This document shows positions 6,789 to 11,500 of a stretch of DNA of 11,500 nucleotides, one piece after another. Each line of letters opens with the position of its first letter. The stretch's first letter is position 1. The DNA comes from Deltaproteobacteria bacterium. GTDB taxonomy: Bacteria; Desulfobacterota; GWC2-55-46; JAUVFY01. The position numbers and the translations under genes are program-made. The DNA is taken from the NCBI GenBank assembly GCA_030594025.1, contig JAUVFY010000027.1, positions 1-11,500 of the forward strand, written 5' to 3'. Under the pieces are notes generated by a model, which was not told the DNA's origin, searched no databases, and saw only the letters and a list, made by a program, of their open reading frames with translations.

Positions 6789-7289
6789 ATGAGACTAGCG
6801 GACTTTCTTTTGAAGGAGTACATCATGCCTTCGCTCAAGGCGAGGGAGAAAAGGGAACTCCTTGACGAGATGGCCACGGAGCTGGCTTCAAAGGTGGAGG
6901 GGCTTAACAGGGAAAGGCTCCTTGAGGTGCTCCTGGAGAGGGAAAAGCTGGGCAGCACGGGCATAGGCCACGGCGTTGCCATCCCCCACGGCAAGCTCAA
7001 GGGTGTGGACGGGATAATAGTGGCCTTCGGGAAGAGCAAAAAGGGTGTGGACTTCCACTCCATGGACGATAGACCCGTACACCTGTTTTTTCTGATAGTC
7101 GCTCCCGAGAACTCCACGGCAACGCACCTTAAGATTCTGGCGAGCATTTCAAGGCTTTTAAGGGACAAGGCGTTTAGAAAGAAACTCATAAAGGCATCTG
7201 ACCGGGGTGAGCTCCACACCATAATAGCAGAGGAGGACAGAAGACACGAAATGCAGGCTATGGGGAAGATGAGCTCGCGGGGCACTTAG
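6789..7289 (+). CDS. ptsN: Nitrogen-type PTS EIIA protein (PtsN, EIIA-Ntr)
   Basis: A cytoplasmic PTS phosphoacceptor that regulates other proteins rather than importing sugar; in E. coli the protein affects potassium transport and sensor kinases. The 166 aa form one EIIA fructose/nitrogen domain. The phosphorylated histidine is seen as His67 in GIGHGVAIPHGKL, and the LGSTGIGHG approach is typical. Later family blocks are VDFHSMDDRPVHLFFLIVAPE and THLKILASISRLLRD. There is no fused HPr or EIIB domain. It is placed 30 bp after hpf and 65 bp before hprK. Since the only enzyme I here lacks a GAF domain, PtsN may take its phosphate from the same EI and HPr that serve the Man-type EIIA; this is inference. 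Confidence 0.95.
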   Translation: MRLADFLLKEYIMPSLKAREKRELLDEMATELASKVEGLNRERLLEVLLEREKLGSTGIGHGVAIPHGKLKGVDGIIVAFGKSKKGVDFHSMDDRPVHLFFLIVAPENSTATHLKILASISRLLRDKAFRKKLIKASDRGELHTIIAEEDRRHEMQAMGKMSSRGT

Positions 7290-7354
7290 GGGTTCCACCC
7301 TAGCCCCCAAGGATTCGGGCGACTTTTAAGAAAAAAACTAAAAAAGGGTTCATC

Positions 7355-8293
7355 ATGGGTATTCCGATCAAGGATCTTTTAAAGGAGAGCCGGCTGAGAC
7401 TTAAGTCCAGGACCGGCGAGACAGGGACCTCCAGGGAGCTAACCACTGCACGCATCCAGAAGCCGGGACTCCTTCTGACCGGTCTTCTTGGTCAGCTGCA
7501 TCCCGACAGGGTGCAGGTCTTCGGCGCAGCGGAGATAAATTACTTAAACAGCCTCGATAGCCAGCAGACAAAGAAGACCATGGCGATACTCTCAAAACCC
7601 ACTATCCGGGCGATCATTGTAACGCGGGGCATAGAACCGCCAAAGTTCCTTGTGGATTTTGCCAGTGAAAAATCCATCGCCCTTTTAACGACTCCCCTTA
7701 GCTCTTCGGTATTTATAGAAAGGCTCGTCAAGCACCTCGAGGAGGGGCTTTCACCGACCAAGACCATCCACGGCGTGCTCGTGGACGTGCTTGGCATAGG
7801 CATACTTATTTTAGGCAAAAGCGGAATAGGAAAAAGCGAGTGTGCCTTGGAGCTCGTATCCAGGGGTTACAGGCTCGTGGCCGATGACGTTGTGATAGTT
7901 AACAGGAGGTTCCCCTCGACCCTTTTCGGTACCGCCTCGAATGTGGCACGTTATTACATAGAGGTGAGGGGGCTCGGAATACTTAACGTAAAGGAACTTT
8001 TCGGCATAACCGCCATAAGGGAACGTAAGCAGATGGATATAGTGGTGGAGCTCGTGATCTGGGATACCGAGGAGGAGTACGAAAGGCTAGGCTTCAAGGA
8101 GACCACGATAGACATACTAGGAGTGGAACTTCCGCACCTGAAGATTCCCGTAAGTCCCGGCAGGAGCGTGGCCACAGTGGTCGAGCTTGCGGCCAGAAAC
8201 CAGCTTCTTAAGATAATGGGGTACGACACTTACAGGAAATTTCGGGAGCAACACGAAGCTAAAATGTACGACATGAAGAAGGTAAAGGTTTGA
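7355..8293 (+). CDS. hprK: HPr kinase/phosphorylase (HprK)
   Basis: A hexameric enzyme that phosphorylates HPr on a regulatory serine using ATP or pyrophosphate and removes that phosphate by phosphorolysis. At 312 aa it has the full two-domain form: an N-terminal HPrK_N-like domain (about 1-130) and the P-loop kinase domain. Seen motifs are the catalytic loop HGVLVD with His139, Walker A GKSGIGKS (154-161), ADDVV with Asp177/Asp178, and the HprK signature IEVRGLGILNV (202-212) with Glu203. All key residues are kept, unlike the truncated HprK of alpha-proteobacteria. The substrate serine is present in the HPr encoded downstream (Ser50). The stop overlaps the rapZ start by 4 bases (TTGA). In Firmicutes this enzyme serves CcpA-type repression; no CcpA homologue is visible here. 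Confidence 0.96.
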   Translation: MGIPIKDLLKESRLRLKSRTGETGTSRELTTARIQKPGLLLTGLLGQLHPDRVQVFGAAEINYLNSLDSQQTKKTMAILSKPTIRAIIVTRGIEPPKFLVDFASEKSIALLTTPLSSSVFIERLVKHLEEGLSPTKTIHGVLVDVLGIGILILGKSGIGKSECALELVSRGYRLVADDVVIVNRRFPSTLFGTASNVARYYIEVRGLGILNVKELFGITAIRERKQMDIVVELVIWDTEEEYERLGFKETTIDILGVELPHLKIPVSPGRSVATVVELAARNQLLKIMGYDTYRKFREQHEAKMYDMKKVKV

Positions 8294-9153
8294 ACGAGAT
8301 CCGTCTTGTCGTGCTGAGCGGCCCCTCGGGGTCTGGAAAGAGCACCGCTATAAAGGTCCTCGAGGACCTGGGCTTTTTTTGTGTGGACAACCTGCCAGTT
8401 ACGCTCCTGCCCAAGTTCCTGGAACTCCTGGCCCAGTCGGGCGAGATATCAAAGGTCGCAGCCGTTGTGGATGTAAGGGAGCGGGAGTTCCTGAAGGAAT
8501 TTCCGGCCATATTCAGTTCTGTAAAAGAGGCTGGGTACAAGGGGGAACTCATCTATCTTGAGGCCTCTGACGAAGCCCTCGTAAGAAGATTCAGTGAAAC
8601 AAGGAGGAGACATCCTCTGGCAATCGATGAGAGCCCCCTTGAGGGTATTGTCTCGGAGAGGGCCCTTCTTAAAGAGCTTAAGGCCCAGGCCGACGAGGTC
8701 CTTGACACCACCAACTTCAACGTGCACCAGTTAAAGGAGGTTTTGAGGGATTACTTCTCAGGACCCGTAAGCCACGAGAAGATGGTCATAAACCTCGTCT
8801 CCTTCGGCTACCGTTACGGCATACCGGCAGATGCTGACCTTGTAATTGACGTGAGGTTTCTTCCCAACCCATACTTCGTCGACACCCTGAAAGGGCTCGA
8901 CGGCACCGACGAAAGGGTAAGGGAGTTCGTAATTTCAAGTTCGGAAACAAAAAAGTTCCTCAACAGGTTTAAAGACTTCCTCGACTACCTTATACCTTTG
9001 TACTGGAAGGAAGGGAAGTCTTACCTGACCATAGCAATAGGTTGTACCGGAGGGAAACACAGGTCAGTGGTAATCTCCGATCTCATTGCCGACGAGATAA
9101 GCACCGATGTGGGCACGGTTCGGAAAAGACGCAGGGATATAGAGAAGCCTTAG
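8290..9153 (+). CDS. rapZ: RapZ/YvcJ family nucleotide-binding protein (RNase adapter family)
   Basis: A P-loop protein of the RapZ/YvcJ family. In E. coli RapZ binds glucosamine-6-phosphate and guides RNase E to the small RNA GlmZ; outside Enterobacteria the RNA target is generally unknown. The 287 aa include Walker A GPSGSGKS (11-18), a conserved DNLPVTLLPKF block just after it, LDTTNFNVHQLKEVL in the middle, and the C-terminal domain signature IAIGCTGGKHRSV, which includes the conserved Cys and His used for ligand binding in RapZ. The start is TTG, overlapping the hprK stop in TTGA with AAGG-type sequence upstream, so translation is probably coupled to hprK. The hprK-rapZ pairing beside PTS genes is widespread. 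No glmS or GlmZ-like RNA is recognised in the window. Confidence 0.93.
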   Translation: MNEIRLVVLSGPSGSGKSTAIKVLEDLGFFCVDNLPVTLLPKFLELLAQSGEISKVAAVVDVREREFLKEFPAIFSSVKEAGYKGELIYLEASDEALVRRFSETRRRHPLAIDESPLEGIVSERALLKELKAQADEVLDTTNFNVHQLKEVLRDYFSGPVSHEKMVINLVSFGYRYGIPADADLVIDVRFLPNPYFVDTLKGLDGTDERVREFVISSSETKKFLNRFKDFLDYLIPLYWKEGKSYLTIAIGCTGGKHRSVVISDLIADEISTDVGTVRKRRRDIEKP

Positions 9154-9168
9154 AGAACATTATCTTTT

Positions 9169-9190
9169 ATCCCTGGGAAAGGGATTTTTA
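9169..9190 (+). terminator. Hairpin with U tract between rapZ and the EIIA gene
   Basis: ATCCCT (9169-9174) and AGGGAT (9180-9185) form a perfect 6-bp stem with the 5-nt loop GGGAA, followed by TTTTA. This has the form of an intrinsic terminator, but only three of six pairs are GC. It would most likely act as a partial terminator or attenuator that lowers expression of the Man-type PTS genes relative to rapZ. Confidence 0.4.
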
Positions 9191-9206
9191 ATGACGTAGA
9201 AGAGAT

Positions 9207-9611
9207 ATGGTTGGAGGGGTAATAATAGCACACGGGACATTGGCCGAGAGTCTGCTTAAGGCGGCAGAGGCCATAACCGGAAAGGTGAAAAACGTGCGCA
9301 CCGTATCTGTGGGGGAGGGTGAGGCTACCGAAAAGATAAGGGGCAGGCTGGAGGAGGCGATAAAGAGCGTTAAAAAAAATGACGGTGTGATCATATTTAC
9401 GGACATGTTCGGTGGCAGCCCCACCAACATAGCACTTTCCACCCTCAAAGAGGGCGTTGTGGAGGTTTTGACCGGGGTTAACCTCCCGGTGCTTCTTAAG
9501 TTTTTGAACTACAGGTCCGAAGTTAAGTTCACAGAGCTTGTGCGAAAGCTTAAAGAGCACGGGCAAAAAAGCATCGTACTTACAAGCGATATTTTAAAGG
9601 GTAAGAGATAA
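9207..9611 (+). CDS. Mannose-family PTS EIIA protein (stand-alone)
   Basis: A single-domain cytoplasmic EIIA of the mannose/sorbose PTS family, which takes phosphate from HPr on a histidine and passes it to EIIB. In 134 aa the N-terminal strand GVIIAHGTLAESLL carries the phosphorylated residue His9. The second family block IIFTDMFGGSPTNIAL (62-77) holds the conserved Asp66. Length is normal for a free EIIA domain. The start is fixed by an in-frame stop at 9192; the ribosome-binding site is weak and close. A terminator-like hairpin lies directly upstream. The EIIB gene follows after 83 bp, with no EIIC or EIID in between, so the protein may act as a sensor or regulator rather than as part of a permease. 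ManX would be the E. coli relative, where EIIA and EIIB are fused. Confidence 0.93.
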   Translation: MVGGVIIAHGTLAESLLKAAEAITGKVKNVRTVSVGEGEATEKIRGRLEEAIKSVKKNDGVIIFTDMFGGSPTNIALSTLKEGVVEVLTGVNLPVLLKFLNYRSEVKFTELVRKLKEHGQKSIVLTSDILKGKR

Positions 9612-9646
9612 AGCTGAATATCTCGCTCACAAATGCGGAAGGAGTT

Positions 9647-9674
9647 TTGACGGTTTAATTAGTCCATGTATTAC
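9647..9674 (+). promoter_or_regulatory. Possible internal promoter before the EIIB gene
   Basis: TTGACG (9647-9652, five of six) is followed after 16 nt by TATTAC (9669-9674, four of six). Transcription would begin near 9681, leaving only about 14 nt before the EIIB ATG. This could give EIIB-HPr-EI expression independent of rapZ. It is moderate at best. Confidence 0.3.
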
Positions 9675-9698
9675 ACCCGAAGATTTAACATCCCATGA
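9666..9698 (+). other. 10-codon leader ORF ending on the EIIB start
   Basis: ATG at 9666 opens a frame encoding MYYTRRFNIP that stops at 9696-9698, sharing ATGA with the EIIB start at 9695. EIIB has no clear Shine-Dalgarno of its own, so re-initiation after this short frame is conceivable. A strong Shine-Dalgarno-like GGAAGGAG (9637-9644) lies upstream but about 21 nt from this ATG, which is too far for normal use. Chance is the simplest explanation. Confidence 0.15.
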
Positions 9699-10162
9699 TA
9701 CAGCTCGTTCGCGTCGACGACAGACTCCTTCATGGCCAGACCCTGTATGCCTGGGTCCCTTTTCTAAAGGCAGATGCGGTCGTCATCGCCTCTGACGATC
9801 TTGACCGTGATGCCGTTTTAAGGGCCGTTAGGTATGTCTTAACGGGCATGGAGCTCCGCGTGATTGTAAAGAACGTCGATGATGCCGTAAAAGAGATCCA
9901 TACGGAGGGACTCGCAGATTCCAGGGTAATGCTCGTTGTAAGCGATCTTCGCGACGCCATGAGGCTTTATAAAGGGCAGGTAACGTTCAGGTCGTTGAAT
10001 ATTGGCAATATCCATCACATGGCCAGGGGCAGGAAGGTGAGCAGGTCCGTAATACTGAACAGTCAAGATGAAAAGATAATCGAGGAGTTCGAAAGGCTCG
10101 GTGTGGCAATAGATATAAGAGAAATCCCAACAAGCTCACCGGTGCCTTACCAGAAGAGGTAA
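9695..10162 (+). CDS. Mannose-family PTS EIIB protein (stand-alone)
   Basis: A cytoplasmic EIIB of the mannose/sorbose family that accepts phosphate from EIIA on a histidine and, in full transporters, gives it to the incoming sugar at EIIC/EIID. The N-terminus LVRVDDRLLHGQTLYAWVPF carries the family motif with phospho-His13. ADAVVIASDDLDRD and SLNIGNIHHMARGRKVSRS follow, also typical. The length of 155 aa is normal. An in-frame stop at 9686 leaves ATG 9695 as the first possible start, and no good ribosome-binding site precedes it. No EIIC or EIID gene occurs nearby; HPr follows after only 9 bp. Either the membrane parts are encoded elsewhere or this EIIB is the end point of a regulatory phosphorelay. 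Confidence 0.93.
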   Translation: MIQLVRVDDRLLHGQTLYAWVPFLKADAVVIASDDLDRDAVLRAVRYVLTGMELRVIVKNVDDAVKEIHTEGLADSRVMLVVSDLRDAMRLYKGQVTFRSLNIGNIHHMARGRKVSRSVILNSQDEKIIEEFERLGVAIDIREIPTSSPVPYQKR

Positions 10163-10171
10163 CTTCGATTG

Positions 10172-10456
10172 ATGAAGAACGAATCCGTTGTTAAGACCTT
10201 CAGGATAAAAAACAAGCTAGGGTTGCACGCCAGGGCCGCCTCCAGGTTCGTGGAGGTGACCAACAGGTTCGACTCCGATATCTTCGTTAAGAAGGACGAC
10301 CAGGAGGTAAACGGTAAAAGCATTATGGGCATACTTATCCTTGCCGCGGCATGCGGGGTGGATATTACTGTAAAGGCCCAGGGCAAGGACGCGGCGGTGG
10401 CCGTAGACGCACTCGGGGCCCTCATAGACAGGGGTTTTGACGAGGATGACGACTGA
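10172..10456 (+). CDS. ptsH: Phosphocarrier protein HPr
   Basis: The small cytoplasmic phosphocarrier that moves phosphate from enzyme I to the EIIA proteins. In the 94-aa form starting at ATG 10172, His19 in NKLGLHARAASRFV is the EI-dependent site (His15 of the family) and Ser50 in VNGKSIMGILILAA is the HprK site (Ser46); the same offset of four residues at both sites supports the alignment. A TTG one codon earlier (10169) is closer to ideal spacing from GAGG (10156-10159), so the start could be there. The acidic tail GFDEDDD is longer than in E. coli HPr. The gene starts 9 bp after EIIB and overlaps ptsI by 11 bp. Having both sites intact, with hprK in the same cluster, indicates dual control of HPr. 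Confidence 0.95.
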   Translation: MKNESVVKTFRIKNKLGLHARAASRFVEVTNRFDSDIFVKKDDQEVNGKSIMGILILAAACGVDITVKAQGKDAAVAVDALGALIDRGFDEDDD

Positions 10457-11500
10457 AGCGAAAAAAGACGTGATACTGATAAGGGGCATAGGGGTCTCTT
10501 CCGGTATAATCATAGGCAAGGCTTACCTTGTCGATACTGGAGGGGGTGAGGCGGTAAAATACTATCACCTCGAAGCCAAAGACGTAAAAGGTGAGGTGGA
10601 CAGGTTCAAAGGGGCGCTCAAGGAGTCAAGGGACCAGCTTACCCGGATAAAGAAGAGGCTGCTTAAGGAAGGTAAGGGAAAGGAGCACGTTCGTATAATC
10701 GACGCCCATTCGATGATCCTTAAGGACCAGATGCTCATAGACGACACGGTTAAGTTGATAAAGCAGAAGCGGGTCAATGCCGAATGGGCGCTCAAGAGTG
10801 TGTTGAAGGGGATAACGGATTTCTTCGACAAGATGGAAGACGAATACCTCAAGGAGAGGAGCTCGGACATAGAACATATAGGCGACAGGATACTTCTCAA
10901 CCTCGCGGGTGGGAAACAGGTGAGCATTTCCGACATAGAGGAGCCTTCAATAGTTGTCGCCCATGACTTCTCGCCTACAGATACGGCCCAGATGGACAAG
11001 AAGAAGGTCAGGGCCTTCCTTACCGACATAGGCGGCAGGACCTCTCATACCGCCATCCTGGCCAGGTCACTTAAGATACCGGGCGTCGTGGGACTCGAGG
11101 ACGTAACCAGGAAAGTAGAAACCGGCGATATGATCATCGTCGACGGTATGACAGGGGCGGTAATCATAAACCCCTCCCAGAGCGTTATAAACGTTTACGA
11201 AAAAAGAAAGGCAAGGTACGAGAGTTACGGCAGGGCGCTTCACCATTACAAGAACCTCCCCTCGGAGACCACCGACGGCCGCAGGGTAAGGCTCATGGGG
11301 AACATGGAGCTTTCCGAGGAGATAATGTCTCTTCTGGACCACGGCGCCGAAGGGATCGGTCTTTACAGGAGTGAATTCCTGTACCTCAACCGGAAGGAAT
11401 TTCCCACGGAAGAGGAACACCTGGCGGCGTACAAGCACGTGGCCAGGAAGATGGCCCCTAATCCAGTGCTTGTGAGGACACTGGATCTCGGTGGTGAAAA
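10446..11500 (+). CDS. ptsI: PTS enzyme I (phosphoenolpyruvate-protein phosphotransferase), 3'-truncated by window edge
   Basis: The first enzyme of the PTS: it autophosphorylates from PEP on a histidine and passes the phosphate to HPr. From ATG 10446 the frame is open for 351 codons to the right edge. The N-terminal HPr-binding and swivelling domain runs to about residue 240, with the active site GGRTSHTAILARSLKIPGVVG and His201 (E. coli His189). The start of the PEP-binding barrel is visible with GIGLYRSEFLYL (Arg308, E. coli Arg296) and LVRTLDLGGE (Arg344, E. coli Arg332). About 220-240 C-terminal residues are outside the window. There is no N-terminal GAF domain, so this is a PtsI-type enzyme and not the nitrogen-type PtsP. 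The start lies 11 bp inside ptsH, implying translational coupling. Confidence 0.95.
   Translation, partial: MTTEAKKDVILIRGIGVSSGIIIGKAYLVDTGGGEAVKYYHLEAKDVKGEVDRFKGALKESRDQLTRIKKRLLKEGKGKEHVRIIDAHSMILKDQMLIDDTVKLIKQKRVNAEWALKSVLKGITDFFDKMEDEYLKERSSDIEHIGDRILLNLAGGKQVSISDIEEPSIVVAHDFSPTDTAQMDKKKVRAFLTDIGGRTSHTAILARSLKIPGVVGLEDVTRKVETGDMIIVDGMTGAVIINPSQSVINVYEKRKARYESYGRALHHYKNLPSETTDGRRVRLMGNMELSEEIMSLLDHGAEGIGLYRSEFLYLNRKEFPTEEEHLAAYKHVARKMAPNPVLVRTLDLGGE

Noticed and set aside
6707..7285. Minus-strand open frame of 192 codons opposite ptsN
   Set aside because: It mirrors the ptsN frame almost exactly, with Ser/Leu-rich low-information translation, while the plus strand encodes an intact PtsN with its active histidine.
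7290..7354. GGGG/CCCC pairing after ptsN as a terminator
   Set aside because: Only short 3-4 bp pairings can be formed and no U tract follows; the A-rich stretch after it is on the wrong side for a plus-strand terminator.
1..11500. Defence system, mobile element, CRISPR array or novel operon
   Set aside because: Every sizeable frame on the plus strand is a recognisable conserved family in a known synteny block; no transposase, integrase, repeat array, tRNA or attachment-like repeat was seen.

Overview
The window reads as a single plus-strand stretch of bacterial chromosome, coding almost end to end and carrying housekeeping and regulatory genes. It suggests a Gram-negative bacterium that makes LPS, because kdsC and the LPS-export genes lptC, lptA and lptB are present. 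The gene order kdsC-lptCAB-rpoN-hpf-ptsN-hprK-rapZ-EIIA(Man)-ptsH-ptsI resembles that of Geobacter and other Desulfobacterota (former Deltaproteobacteria), and hprK beside rpoN fits that group. The heavy use of AGG (Arg) and ATA (Ile) codons hints at, but does not prove, a thermophilic or deep-branching lineage. No mobile element, CRISPR array, tRNA or rRNA was recognised.

Layout. (1) 2-2041: a GH57 4-alpha-glucanotransferase/alpha-amylase whose N-terminus lies left of the window. (2) 2069-2602: kdsC, the Kdo-8-phosphate phosphatase. (3) 2603-2821: a 219-bp non-coding gap with a very good sigma-70 promoter facing lptC, a second TATAAT box, a perfect hairpin and a weak terminator-like hairpin. 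(4) 2822-4638: lptC, lptA and lptB with overlapping ends. (5) 4675-6117: rpoN (sigma-54). (6) 6222-6758: long-form hpf. (7) 6789-9153: ptsN, hprK and rapZ. (8) 9207-11500: mannose-family EIIA and EIIB as separate proteins, then ptsH (HPr) and the first two thirds of ptsI (enzyme I), which runs off the right edge.

How the genes fit together. KdsC completes Kdo synthesis for the LPS inner core, and LptC, LptA and LptB are inner-membrane, periplasmic and ATPase parts of the LPS export bridge. The second half is a phosphotransfer circuit. EI takes phosphate from PEP and passes it to HPr on a histidine (His19, equivalent to His15). HPr can pass it to PtsN or to the Man-type EIIA, and EIIA to EIIB. 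HprK can phosphorylate HPr on the conserved serine (Ser50, equivalent to Ser46). No membrane EIIC or EIID gene is seen in the window, so the circuit looks regulatory here, although transport subunits could be encoded elsewhere.

No clearly new system was found. The points most worth a second look are the non-coding kdsC-lptC gap, the EIIB without a visible permease, the punctuation around EIIA/EIIB (a hairpin, a possible internal promoter and a 10-codon leader ORF), and an in-frame trinucleotide repeat read in two frames at the lptC/lptA junction.
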